From positions 3,286,001-3,350,000 of the forward strand of contig CAWFFW010000001.1 of assembly GCA_963815305.1 (NCBI GenBank): DNA of 64,000 bases, read 5' to 3'. The translations under genes were made by a program, and so were the position numbers. Origin of the DNA: CAXBID01 sp963815305 (GTDB lineage: Bacteria; Bacteroidota; Bacteroidia; Flavobacteriales; Flavobacteriaceae). Positions 27,381 to 35,133 of the stretch are shown in pieces. The notes beneath the pieces were generated by a model. That model saw only the letters and a program-made list of their open reading frames with translations. It did not search any database and was not told where the DNA came from. The stretch's first letter is position 1. The number at the start of each line of letters is the position of its first letter.

Positions 27381-28160
27381 TTACTCCTGAATACTTACTT
27401 TATAATTAATGCCATAGGTTTTCGTTAAATTATCATCATTAAAAATATCTTTAACTGGTCCAGTAGCAATTTTCTTGACGTTTAAGAATGTTACCCAATC
27501 GAAATATTCTGGAACGGTTTGTAAATCGTGATGCACTACAATAACAGTTTTCCCTGCTTTACGCAGTTCTTTTAAAATATTAATAATGGCTATTTCAGTT
27601 GTGGCATCAACGCCTTGAAATGGCTCATCCATAAAATAAATGGATGCATTTTGAACAAGGGCGCGCGCTAAAAATATACGTTGTTGTTGTCCGCCCGAAA
27701 GCTGACTAATCTGCCTTGTTTTAAAGGGTAGCATACCTACTTTTTCTAGGGCTTCAAGTGCTGCTTTCTTTTCTTTTAATCCAGGGCGCTTTATCCAACC
27801 TAAACTACCGTAAGTACCCATCATTACCACATCTAAAGCAGTGGTTGGGAAGTCCCAATCTACACTTCCTTTTTGTGGTACGTAGGCTACTAAATTGCGT
27901 TGCTTTTCATAGGGTTTTCCATAAATAGAGACACTACCTGCAATAGGTTTTAAAATACCTAAAATAGATTTTATAAGGGTTGATTTTCCTGCACCGTTAG
28001 GACCAACAATTGCCATAAGCACGCCTTCTGGAATTTCTAAATCGATATCCCAAAGTACGGGTTTGTAATTGTATGCTACGGTTAAATCGTCTATTTGTAC
28101 TGCGATTCTTCCTGCGGAGGCAGAAGTCTCTTTTAGATTTTTATCTCCATTTTGTGCCAT
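27381..28160 (-). CDS. Metal ABC transporter ATPase (Mn/Zn/Fe type)
   Basis: Cytosolic ATPase of the TroB/ZnuC/MntA type, about 259 residues. Walker A is GPNGAGKST, signature LSGGQQQR, Walker B YFMDEPFQGVD and the switch histidine is in VVHHDLQ. The frame stays open for 46 further codons upstream, but that part is translated dispersed repeat DNA (28195-28297). The ATG at 28160 (MAQNGDKN) gives the normal family length. The binding lipoprotein lies upstream and the two permeases downstream. Confidence 0.92.
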   Translation of the reverse strand: MAQNGDKNLKETSASAGRIAVQIDDLTVAYNYKPVLWDIDLEIPEGVLMAIVGPNGAGKSTLIKSILGILKPIAGSVSIYGKPYEKQRNLVAYVPQKGSVDWDFPTTALDVVMMGTYGSLGWIKRPGLKEKKAALEALEKVGMLPFKTRQISQLSGGQQQRIFLARALVQNASIYFMDEPFQGVDATTEIAIINILKELRKAGKTVIVVHHDLQTVPEYFDWVTFLNVKKIATGPVKDIFNDDNLTKTYGINYKVSIQE

Positions 28161-28194
28161 ATCTATTTTATAGATTATTTTTATGTTTATTGGG

Positions 28195-28297
28195 CAAGTT
28201 TTACTTGCCATTGCCGAATATTTAGCCCTGATAGAAGTGGCATCCTTTTTTGATATTTCTTCAAAAGAGATATGGCGAATAGCAGGAAATAGCTTCA
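28195..28297 (-). repeat. Dispersed intergenic repeat, copy 3 (most complete)
   Basis: On the minus strand it reads CTATTCGCCATATCTCTTTT, a short spacer, then AAAAAAGGATGCCACTTCTA and TCAGGGCTAAATATTCGGC. It matches the blocks at 5016-5189 and 34951-35038. It sits in the operon between the binding-protein and ATPase genes and leaves an open frame in line with the ATPase, which can mislead start prediction. Confidence 0.65.
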
Positions 28298-28304
28298 AAT
28301 AATT

Positions 28305-29210
28305 TTATTTCAATGCATTTACAATGGTGTTTACGTTATATGTGAACATCCCAATATAGGTGCCCTCCATGGTTCCTGTGTTGCCTAGAGCATCTGAATA
28401 TAACGTGCCACCAATGGAGACGTCGTGATTTTTAGATTTTACCGCGGCTTGTAGCGCTTCGATAGTTCGTTTTGGTACAGAACTTTCAACAAAAATAGAT
28501 TTCACCTTGTTTTCTATAATGAAGGCTGCCAGTTTTTGGACATCTTGAACGCCCGCTTCTGTAGCTGTTGATAAACCTTGCAGGCCAACGACTTCAAAAT
28601 CGAATGCTTTACCAAAATAGTTAAACGCGTCATGCGCTGTAACCAAAATACGTTGTTCTTTTGGAAGCGTTTCTATGGTTGAAATTACAGTTGCTTGTAA
28701 AACATCTAATTGTTTTAAATAATTGGCGCCATTGGTTTTAAAAGTCTCACTTTTTTCAGGAATAGCTTCAGAGAGTGTTTTAACCACAAATTGTGTAGCT
28801 TGTTTCCAATACTCAATATTAAACCAAATATGCGGATCGTAATTCGAGGCAAAATATTCAGAACCAATTAATGTACTTTCATCTAAGGCATCGGCAATGG
28901 CAATAGTTTTTTTAGTTTTCATTTTTTCGAAAACTTCCACCAATTTACCTTCTAAATGCAAACCGTTATAAAAAATAATATCAGCGTTAGATAGTTTGGT
29001 AACATCACCCTCACTGGCTTTATATAAATGCGGATCTACACCGCTACCCATTAAACCCTGTAGGTTTATGGCATCGCCTCCAACGTTTTTAACCAAATCA
29101 GAAATCATTGTAGTCGTAGTTACCACGTTGAGTTTTTCATTTTGTTTTTTTTCGCTTTTACAACTAAAAAATAAAGCTATTACAAGTATTAATGAGATGT
29201 GTTTTTTCAT
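28305..29210 (-). CDS. Metal-binding lipoprotein of a Mn/Zn/Fe ABC transporter
   Basis: Cluster A-I substrate-binding protein (ZnuA/TroA/MntC family), 301 residues, with lipoprotein signal ALFFSCKS (Cys17). Metal ligands expected for the family are visible: His in GVDPHLYKAS, His in YDPHIWFN, an acidic or His ligand near TAHDAFNYFG, and Asp in IGGTLYSDALG. The His-rich loop typical of zinc-specific ZnuA is absent, which with the MntR-like regulator nearby favours manganese or iron. Its ATG overlaps the stop of the upstream outer-membrane gene by four bases. Confidence 0.9.
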   Translation of the reverse strand: MKKHISLILVIALFFSCKSEKKQNEKLNVVTTTTMISDLVKNVGGDAINLQGLMGSGVDPHLYKASEGDVTKLSNADIIFYNGLHLEGKLVEVFEKMKTKKTIAIADALDESTLIGSEYFASNYDPHIWFNIEYWKQATQFVVKTLSEAIPEKSETFKTNGANYLKQLDVLQATVISTIETLPKEQRILVTAHDAFNYFGKAFDFEVVGLQGLSTATEAGVQDVQKLAAFIIENKVKSIFVESSVPKRTIEALQAAVKSKNHDVSIGGTLYSDALGNTGTMEGTYIGMFTYNVNTIVNALK

Positions 29211-30073
29211 TTATTTGTGTTTTGTATTCTGTAACTAAATCCTGCACCGAGCAATAAGTCTTGACCTTGAGTGATGCTAGTCCCAAAATAGAGATCTAAT
29301 TGTAAATCGTTATTTACTAAATAGGTAAATCCTGCATCCCAGTAATGGTTTGCTTCACTATCTTCTGGTAAATCGCCGTACAGCTCTGCGTAGGCACCAA
29401 ATTTATCTGTAATACTGTAACCGTAAGCCAGAGTGTAAATGGCTGCGGCTTCAGGAGAATCATTTCCCCATTGCGCACCAATATTATAACCTAGACTAGA
29501 TTTTTCACTTAGTGTGTGTGATAAAGAGAGTCTAAAATCTATACCAGTGTATTCTGGTCTATAATCAGCAGAAGCGCTAAAAACAGGAAATACGTGACCA
29601 ATAAGTGCAATTTCTGGCATGGCGCCATTTTCTTCGGCAATATCTAGTTTTAAACCTAATAACAATGGCGATAAACCGCTCATAACATTGTCTAACTTAT
29701 TACCATTTACTTTAGAAACACCCTCTACAAAATTCCATCCTAAGCGCAATTCTACATTATCTAAAATACCATAACGAATTAACATGGTATTGTATGTATA
29801 ATTTTCAGATTTGATGTTATTCGACTCAAAACTATCATATAAAGCACCAGTTTCAAACTGAAGAATGCCTTTTCCAACAGTGGATGAGGCTTCAGTAGCA
29901 TCTGGTCTGTCAGTTACAATAGCTCCTAATTCTTTATTATCTTTTTGAGCGAATGAAAAGTTGCAGGAGATGATAAAAGTAGCTAGTAAAATAAATTTAT
30001 ATAACGAGACCTTTCGACTACGCTCAAGGTAACATTTAGCTATATTATTGTATTTAGAATTAATTGCTTTCAT
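29207..30073 (-). CDS. Outer-membrane beta-barrel protein of the metal uptake operon
   Basis: A secreted protein whose signal sequence is FILLATFIISCNFSFAQK. The mature part is beta-rich and begins with TDRPDATEASSTVGKGILQF, a motif of transporter proteins of the Phenol_MetA_deg type (PF13557), ending in YFGTSITQGQDLLLGAGFSY. It may form a channel for the metal substrate; that is inference from the operon. The start is uncertain. Every upstream ATG (30073, 30079, 30103) overlaps the regulator gene, and the residues between the ATG and the signal (YLERSRKVSLY) are encoded by a small dispersed repeat. Confidence 0.7.
   Translation of the reverse strand: MKAINSKYNNIAKCYLERSRKVSLYKFILLATFIISCNFSFAQKDNKELGAIVTDRPDATEASSTVGKGILQFETGALYDSFESNNIKSENYTYNTMLIRYGILDNVELRLGWNFVEGVSKVNGNKLDNVMSGLSPLLLGLKLDIAEENGAMPEIALIGHVFPVFSASADYRPEYTGIDFRLSLSHTLSEKSSLGYNIGAQWGNDSPEAAAIYTLAYGYSITDKFGAYAELYGDLPEDSEANHYWDAGFTYLVNNDLQLDLYFGTSITQGQDLLLGAGFSYRIQNTNK
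30006..30033 (-). repeat. Small dispersed repeat inside a coding region
   Basis: On the plus strand GAGACCTTTCGACTACGCTC then AAGGTAAC, a sequence type widespread between flavobacterial genes. Here it lies in frame within the N-terminus of the outer-membrane protein gene, just before its signal peptide. Confidence 0.5.
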
Positions 30074-30719
30074 TAACATAAATAATGGATGTAAAATCTT
30101 CATTTAAAATGATGGTATTGTTGTTTACTAAAATTTGAGTCATTTTATTTTTACTGAATTGTTTCGATATCATAACGTTGTTTCCATATTTTAAGCCATG
30201 TTGCGTACAGAAATCAAAAAACTCCTTATCATCACTCATTAATCTTGAAATGATATAAGATTTTCCTTCTTCAGTATTTGACAATGTAATAGAAGTATCC
30301 GTTGTGGTTATTTCACCCTCAGCATTAGGTATGGGATCTCCGTGGGGATCAAATTTTGGGTTTCCTAAATACTCACTTATTTTATTAGCTAAAAAATCTG
30401 AGGTTTGATGTTCTAAGATTTCCGATTCACGATGAATTTCATGAAGCGACATATCAAACATTTTAAATAATAAAGACTCCCAAAGACGATGCTTTCTCAC
30501 CACATTTAATGCCATTTTGTTGCCTTTATCTGTGAGTTTTAGTTCTTGATATTTCTGGTAATGTAATAAATCTTTAGTTGCTAGTTTTTTAGCCATGTCA
30601 GTAGCTGCGGCGTTTGATATTCCCAATACTGCGGCAATGTTACCTGGTTTAGTATCATTATTGTCGTGTTTTTCATTTTTGTAAATGGCTTTTACAAAGT
30701 TTTCAATAGCTACAGACAT
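30060..30719 (-). CDS. DtxR/MntR-family metal-dependent transcriptional regulator
   Basis: A 219-residue repressor with the DtxR layout: N-terminal winged helix (ENFVKAIYKNEKHDNNDTKP then GNIAAVLGISNAAATDMAKK), a metal-binding dimerisation domain (LWESLLFKMFDMSLHEIHRE, then LEHQTSDFL with GNPKFDPHGDPIP) and a short C-terminal FeoA/SH3-like domain. With Mn(II) or Fe(II) such proteins bind operators and shut off metal uptake. It is the first gene of a six-gene operon (regulator, outer-membrane protein, binding lipoprotein, ATPase, two permeases). A 16-base inverted repeat at its start of transcription suggests autoregulation. Confidence 0.93.
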   Translation of the reverse strand: MSVAIENFVKAIYKNEKHDNNDTKPGNIAAVLGISNAAATDMAKKLATKDLLHYQKYQELKLTDKGNKMALNVVRKHRLWESLLFKMFDMSLHEIHRESEILEHQTSDFLANKISEYLGNPKFDPHGDPIPNAEGEITTTDTSITLSNTEEGKSYIISRLMSDDKEFFDFCTQHGLKYGNNVMISKQFSKNKMTQILVNNNTIILNEDFTSIIYVNESN

Positions 30720-30738
30720 GGTACAACTTTAAATTTTT

Positions 30739-30754
30739 TTTAAGTAAGCTTAAA
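30739..30754 (-). promoter_or_regulatory. Candidate operator of the DtxR/MntR-type regulator
   Basis: TTTAAGTAAGCTTAAA is a perfect 6-4-6 inverted repeat lying just downstream of the -7 element, over the expected transcription start of the metal operon. The size and position fit a DtxR/MntR-type binding site; the exact consensus for this protein is unknown. Confidence 0.6.
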
Positions 30755-30761
30755 TATTTTT

Positions 30762-30769
30762 CAAATGTA
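30762..30769 (-). promoter_or_regulatory. Promoter -7 element of the metal uptake operon
   Basis: Read on the minus strand, TACATTTG matches TAnnTTTG. It lies 43 bases upstream of the regulator ATG and next to the 16-base inverted repeat. Confidence 0.6.
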
Positions 30770-30865
30770 ACTAAAATATTAACATCAATGATGTTTTTAA
30801 ATAAAATTAATATTGAAATTAACCTCATGGTACAACTATTGATGCCTAGTATAAAACCATCTTTG

Positions 30866-31405
30866 ATGAAGCAATTTATACTTTCAGTTTTATTTCTCTC
30901 TTGTTTTTCATGTATTCCACTTAGAATTGCACCAAATATTAAAACCGATAAAGTCATGGTTGCTAAAAAGTTTAAGAAAAAGCTTCCGAGACAACACGCT
31001 TTTATTTTTGAAGATCCAAAAGATGCTGATGAGTTTTATAACTATATTAATATTAAATACGAATTAAATCATCAAGATGTGGAGTGGAATGTGCCTTTTG
31101 AAATTGAGGATAAGATTTATTATTTTTCATTTCATGAGGTTGAAATCCCAAACAAAACTTTAAATATTTTACCCCTTTTTGTAGATGCAGCTTTAGATAA
31201 CAAGGGTTGGGATCCTATGTTTGAAGATGCTTACCTGTCAAGAAAAGGTAATTGGTATATTGCGTTAATGGTTACAGATTTTAATAATAATGATTGTTTA
31301 AAATCAGATTATATACACCGAGAAATTATAATAAATCACCTAACAAAAATGCGGATTGAATACTTAAATACCCATAATTATTTGGAAGCGTTGCTTAAGA
31401 AGTAA
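30866..31405 (+). CDS. Small lipoprotein of unknown function
   Basis: A 179-residue protein with a lipoprotein signal (ILSVLFLSCFSC). The rest is mixed alpha/beta with EDPKDADEFYNYINIKYELN and ends in an amphipathic helix. I do not recognise the family. The frame is open 78 bases further upstream, but the signal peptide fixes the start at 30866. It is divergent from the metal regulator, whose promoter is about 100 bases away, so shared control is possible but unproven. Confidence 0.6.
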   Translation: MKQFILSVLFLSCFSCIPLRIAPNIKTDKVMVAKKFKKKLPRQHAFIFEDPKDADEFYNYINIKYELNHQDVEWNVPFEIEDKIYYFSFHEVEIPNKTLNILPLFVDAALDNKGWDPMFEDAYLSRKGNWYIALMVTDFNNNDCLKSDYIHREIIINHLTKMRIEYLNTHNYLEALLKK

Positions 31406-31417
31406 GTTTTGTATATA

Positions 31418-32299
31418 TTAATTCTTAAACTTTACTTGATTGAGAATAAATTCAGGAAACTCTTTAATTGGTGTTATAGTCATATGTTTATAATAACACT
31501 CTGCAGCTTCAGATTGAATTTGAATTTGCCCTTCTATTAAAGGTTGATTGGTTTCAGGATTTATCGCATTTTCAACCACCATAACTATCTCACCATTAAC
31601 TACATGTACAGCATTATTACCAATAACATAAAGTTCTAAATGATTCCAATTTCCATGTGGAGCTTGTGGTTCTAAGTAAGCGTTTATATAGCCTTTTCCT
31701 TCAAAATACGTGTCAAAATTGGGGTTGTATTGTTTTACTTTAGCCTCAACATCACCCCTTATTTCAACTATAGGACCTCCAACGTTTGGTTCGGCGGTAT
31801 TGCCTCCTAACGAAATAAAGTCACCCAGGTCTGTTTCTTGAACTTGAAACTCTAAACTTGTTTTCCAAGTAGACCAAAACCTCCCATGTTCTCCATAACA
31901 GTGATATAAAATACCAGTATCTTTTTTTCTATTGAGTCTTGGTTCCCATTTTTTATTACCCCATTTAAACATAGTACTAAAATGATAATTACTATAGTTT
32001 TCTTTAGTAGTAATACATCCATATATCTCACCAGTTATGTTAAGTATTGTTTCTCCGTTTATATTAGTGGTAGTGAATACGTTCTTTAAATCGTTATTTA
32101 AACCTAATGGTTTCCCTTTCGTTACAATATCAGATTGATAGATGTCTTTATGAAGACCAATAACACTAATATGTGGAACACCTAAATACTTTTCAAAATT
32201 AGTTAAATTAGCGTCTAATAATTTTACGCTGCTTTGTGGAAAGCCAACAGTTATGAATGCTATAATTAGAAAAAAGGTCAATTTAAAGTTGAGTTTCAT
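31418..32299 (-). CDS. DUF1080 (3-keto-disaccharide hydrolase) family secreted protein
   Basis: A 293-residue protein with a signal peptide (FFLIIAFITVGFPQ) and a concanavalin-like jelly-roll domain of the DUF1080 family: FSTMFKWGNKKWEPRLNRKK, DTGILYHCYG, TSLEFQVQETDLGDFISLGG, NHLELYVIGNNAVHVVNGEI. Some DUF1080 members hydrolyse 3-keto-glycosides. The start at 32299 is chosen over an upstream ATG because a TAnnTTTG element (32323-32330) lies in the longer frame. It converges with the small lipoprotein gene, 12 bases apart. Confidence 0.8.
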   Translation of the reverse strand: MKLNFKLTFFLIIAFITVGFPQSSVKLLDANLTNFEKYLGVPHISVIGLHKDIYQSDIVTKGKPLGLNNDLKNVFTTTNINGETILNITGEIYGCITTKENYSNYHFSTMFKWGNKKWEPRLNRKKDTGILYHCYGEHGRFWSTWKTSLEFQVQETDLGDFISLGGNTAEPNVGGPIVEIRGDVEAKVKQYNPNFDTYFEGKGYINAYLEPQAPHGNWNHLELYVIGNNAVHVVNGEIVMVVENAINPETNQPLIEGQIQIQSEAAECYYKHMTITPIKEFPEFILNQVKFKN

Positions 32300-32322
32300 G
32301 AAAATAATTTTAAAAATTTGTT

Positions 32323-32330
32323 CAAATATA
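32323..32330 (-). promoter_or_regulatory. Promoter -7 element of the DUF1080 gene
   Basis: On the minus strand TATATTTG matches TAnnTTTG. It lies 24 bases before the ATG at 32299 and rules out the longer frame. Confidence 0.6.
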
Positions 32331-32389
32331 TACAAAAACTTTAAACGTTTTGTTTTAAGAAAAAAAATGAAGTTGAATGTATAATACAT

Positions 32390-32527
32390 TTAATGACATC
32401 CACAACGATCATCATCGCCACATATTTTTTTGGATTTAGTTCTTTTAAAAAAGAATTTTTTAACCAAAAAAGACAATGCAAATGCCATGGCTGAGAAAAC
32501 TAATATATTTTGAATAAAGGTGTTCAT
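32390..32527 (-). CDS. FeoB-associated Cys-rich membrane protein
   Basis: A 45-residue gene. It encodes a membrane helix (MNTFIQNILVFSAMAFALSF) followed by a lysine-rich stretch and a cysteine-rich end (KKICGDDDRCGCH). This matches the FeoB_associated family, short proteins encoded directly after feoB in Bacteroidota and Firmicutes, thought to take part in ferrous iron import like FeoC. Its ATG lies one base after the feoB stop, so the two are translated from one transcript (feoA-feoB-this gene). Confidence 0.85.
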   Translation of the reverse strand: MNTFIQNILVFSAMAFALSFLVKKFFFKRTKSKKICGDDDRCGCH

Positions 32528-32528
32528 T

Positions 32529-34628
32529 TTATTTCAAAAATTGAAAAGCGATTAGAGCTGTAATATAAGCAATTGCGGTCATAATTACTAATTGTAAAAT
32601 AGGCCATTTCCAAGTATTGGTTTCGCGTTTTACAACAGCCAAAGTACTCATACATTGCATAGCGAAGGCATAAAATAACAATAATGAAATACCTGATGCA
32701 AATGTGAATAACGGGCCTCCTAAAATAGGATTTACTTCACCTGCCATTCTATTTTTAATAGTGTCTTCGTCATCATTTCCAACACTGTATATAGTGGCTA
32801 ACGTGCCCACAAAAACTTCACGAGCTGCAAAGCTACTTACAATAGCAATCCCAATTTTCCAATCGTAACCTAAAGGTCTTATAGCGGGTTCGATGGCATG
32901 GCCTGCAATGCCGATAAACGAATGTTCCAATTTATGTGATGCAATTTTTTGTTGTAGTTCATCCTGTGTTAAATTCTGAGCACTATTTTGAGTTGTTACA
33001 ATATTTTCAGCATCATTAAAATCGTCGCCAGGGCCGTAAGACGCTAAAAACCATAAAATTATTGAAATGGCTAAAATGATTTTTCCTGCACCAAAAACAA
33101 AAGATTTTGTTTTTTCAACAACCGTTAAAACCACATTTTTAAAAAGTGGTAATTTGTAGTTTGGCATTTCTACTACGAAAAAAGTTTTACTTTTTATTTT
33201 GAGTATTTTATTTAATAGATAAGCTGAAAATACGGCGGTTCCAAAACCAATTAAATATAATAGCATAAGGGTTAATGCTTGATAGCCTAACCCGAAAATT
33301 CTACCTTCAGGTATTACCAAAGCTATAATGATTAAGTAAACAGGTAACCTTGCTGAACAGGTTGTAAACGGCGTTACTAAAATAGTAATTAAGCGTTCTT
33401 TCCAACTTTCAATATTCCGCGTAGCCATAATGGCTGGAATAGCACAAGCAGTACCCGAAATAAGCGGTACAACACTTTTTCCGCTCAATCCAAAACGACG
33501 CATAATCCGATCCATTAAAAAAACAACTCGACTCATATAGCCGCTTTCTTCAAGGATGGCTATAAATAGAAATAAAAAAGCAATTTGCGGAATAAAAATA
33601 ACAATACCACCAAGCCCTGGAATAATACCTTCCGCTAATAAATTAGTAAACGCACCACTTGGAAGCATATCTTTTGTCCATTCACTTAAAGAAGCAAAAA
33701 TACCATCAATAAAATCCATGGGTACGCTTGACCAATCGTAAATAGCTTGAAATATGGTAAGTAAAATAACAGCAAAAATAAGATAACCCCAAACCTTATG
33801 AGTTAGAACACGATCTAACTTTATTCGTAAATCTTTGGCCTGAGATACATCAATAGTTTGTCCTTTTTTAAGCACATTATTGATAAATTGGTAGCGTTTT
33901 ATGGTTTCCTTTTGTTGTAATCGTTTTAGATCGCCTTTGCTCTTTGTCTTAAAATTAGCAACAGTATCTATTTCATTTCGGTTTGTTTTTCCAAAGTTTA
34001 CATCTTGGGTTATAACCAACCAAAGCTTATATAAAAGTTGATTTGGAAACGCTTTACGTAAGTTATTAAAATAGTCAATATCAATTTCTGAAGCATTCAA
34101 ACAGGGCGTAATTGAAATATCTTTAAAGTTAGCAATGAGTGTTTTTAAATAATCAATACCCTCTTTTTTACGTGTACTTATTAAAGCAATTTTTGTTTGA
34201 AGCTGTTCTTCAAGATATTCAATATCTAATGAAATCCCTTTGTATCGCATTCTATCGGCCATATTAATAACCAATATGGTTGGGATTTCTAAATCTTTAA
34301 TTTGCGTAAAAAGAAGTAAGTTTCTTTTTAGGTTTTCAACATCACTTACCACAACGGCTACATCTGGAAAGTCTTTATCATTTTTATTTAAAAGAAGTTC
34401 TATAACGACATTTTCATCAAGCGACGATGCATTTAAACTGTACGTTCCGGGTAAATCAATAATATGCGCTTTAACACCTCGAGGTAATTTGCAGATACCT
34501 TCTTTTTTTTCAACCGTAATACCAGGGTAGTTTCCAACCTTCTGATTTAAACCTGTTAGGGCATTAAATACGGAGGTTTTTCCTGTATTGGGATTTCCTA
34601 TTAAAGCGACATTAATTTGCTTACTCAT
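32529..34628 (-). CDS. feoB: Ferrous iron transport protein B
   Basis: Inner-membrane Fe(II) transporter with an N-terminal G-protein domain: G1 GNPNTGKTS, G3 DLPGTYSL, G4 NMAD. It is followed by a helical GDI-like region and two Gate domains with membrane helices (GGIVIFIPQIAFLFLFIAIL, SGTACAIPAIMATRNIESWK, ITILVTPFTTCSARLPVY). The cysteine in TPFTTCSARLPVY is the conserved Gate residue. About 699 residues, normal length. The start at 34628 overlaps feoA by eight bases; an ATG 15 bases upstream is less likely. Confidence 0.95.
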   Translation of the reverse strand: MSKQINVALIGNPNTGKTSVFNALTGLNQKVGNYPGITVEKKEGICKLPRGVKAHIIDLPGTYSLNASSLDENVVIELLLNKNDKDFPDVAVVVSDVENLKRNLLLFTQIKDLEIPTILVINMADRMRYKGISLDIEYLEEQLQTKIALISTRKKEGIDYLKTLIANFKDISITPCLNASEIDIDYFNNLRKAFPNQLLYKLWLVITQDVNFGKTNRNEIDTVANFKTKSKGDLKRLQQKETIKRYQFINNVLKKGQTIDVSQAKDLRIKLDRVLTHKVWGYLIFAVILLTIFQAIYDWSSVPMDFIDGIFASLSEWTKDMLPSGAFTNLLAEGIIPGLGGIVIFIPQIAFLFLFIAILEESGYMSRVVFLMDRIMRRFGLSGKSVVPLISGTACAIPAIMATRNIESWKERLITILVTPFTTCSARLPVYLIIIALVIPEGRIFGLGYQALTLMLLYLIGFGTAVFSAYLLNKILKIKSKTFFVVEMPNYKLPLFKNVVLTVVEKTKSFVFGAGKIILAISIILWFLASYGPGDDFNDAENIVTTQNSAQNLTQDELQQKIASHKLEHSFIGIAGHAIEPAIRPLGYDWKIGIAIVSSFAAREVFVGTLATIYSVGNDDEDTIKNRMAGEVNPILGGPLFTFASGISLLLFYAFAMQCMSTLAVVKRETNTWKWPILQLVIMTAIAYITALIAFQFLK

Positions 34629-34857
34629 GCGATATTTTTTCAATTAAAATATGAGAAGCAGTTTCTTTTCTTATAGCTAAATGCGATCCGTTAATATTTA
34701 AATACATAGGATCTGCAAAAGGTGCCACTTGCACAAGTGTTACAGGATTACCAGGCAAACAACCCATTTCTAGAAGTTTTAGAGGAATATGAATGGAGGA
34801 AACATCAGTAATTATAGCTGTTTCACCTCGTTTCAAATGTGCTAAAGTATTTTGCAA
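34621..34857 (-). CDS. feoA: Ferrous iron transport protein A
   Basis: A 78-residue SH3-like protein. The family pattern is LKRGETAIITDVSS, then LLEMGCLPGNPVTLVQVAPF ADPMYLNI and a closing LAIRKETASHILIE. FeoA supports FeoB activity at the inner membrane. First gene of feoA-feoB-FeoB-associated, with a promoter element at 34884-34891 and a tandem repeat over the -33 region. Confidence 0.92.
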   Translation of the reverse strand: MQNTLAHLKRGETAIITDVSSIHIPLKLLEMGCLPGNPVTLVQVAPFADPMYLNINGSHLAIRKETASHILIEKISHE

Positions 34858-34883
34858 GCTTATTTAGATTGATTTTAAAGAAG

Positions 34884-34891
34884 CAAAAGTA
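34884..34891 (-). promoter_or_regulatory. Promoter -7 element of the feo operon
   Basis: On the minus strand TACTTTTG matches TAnnTTTG, 26 bases before the feoA ATG. Confidence 0.6.
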
Positions 34892-34895
34892 ATGT

Positions 34896-34929
34896 AAAGT
34901 TTAGACCTTTAAAAGTTTAGACCTTTAAA
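34896..34929 (-). promoter_or_regulatory. Tandem direct repeat at the feo promoter
   Basis: AAAGTTTAGACCTTTAAA occurs twice, at 34896-34913 and 34912-34929 (period 16). On the feo strand it covers the -33 region, directly upstream of the -7 element, so a repressor or activator bound there would control feoAB. The regulator is unknown. Confidence 0.5.
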
Positions 34930-34950
34930 GTTTTGGTATAGATTAAAATA

Positions 34951-35038
34951 TTTGGGCTATCCACTATATCTTTTATTGTGTACTTCCTTCGAAGGGAGGA
35001 ATCTATAATTAAAGGGTTGGCGCTGCAATCGCTAACGT
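34951..35038 (+). repeat. Dispersed intergenic repeat, copy 4 (with an internal second repeat)
   Basis: TTTGGGCTATCCACTATATC then TTTTATTG form the left block. AAAGGGTTGGCGCTGCAATC and GCTAACG form a diverged right block. Between them lies TTCCTTCGAAGGGAGGAATC, another small palindromic repeat. No gene is seen in the 276-base gap 34858-35133 apart from the feo control sites. Confidence 0.5.
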
Positions 35039-35133
35039 ACCTATCCAACAAAATACATTTTAAGTTCTAATTAAGTTCTAAGACAGTAGCTCTTTTTCTT
35101 AGTACTATGCTTTTATAAAATAGCTGAAGGGAA

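Noticed and set aside
28161..28298. N-terminal extension of the metal ABC ATPase
   Set aside because: The extra codons are translated dispersed repeat DNA; the ATG at 28160 gives the normal family length.
30703..30957. A minus-strand frame of 84 codons upstream of the metal regulator
   Set aside because: It overlaps the regulator's promoter and the start of the divergent lipoprotein; no recognisable domain.
34896..34929. Short tandem repeat considered as a CRISPR
   Set aside because: Only two units that overlap by two bases, no spacers and no cas genes; no CRISPR array is seen in the window.
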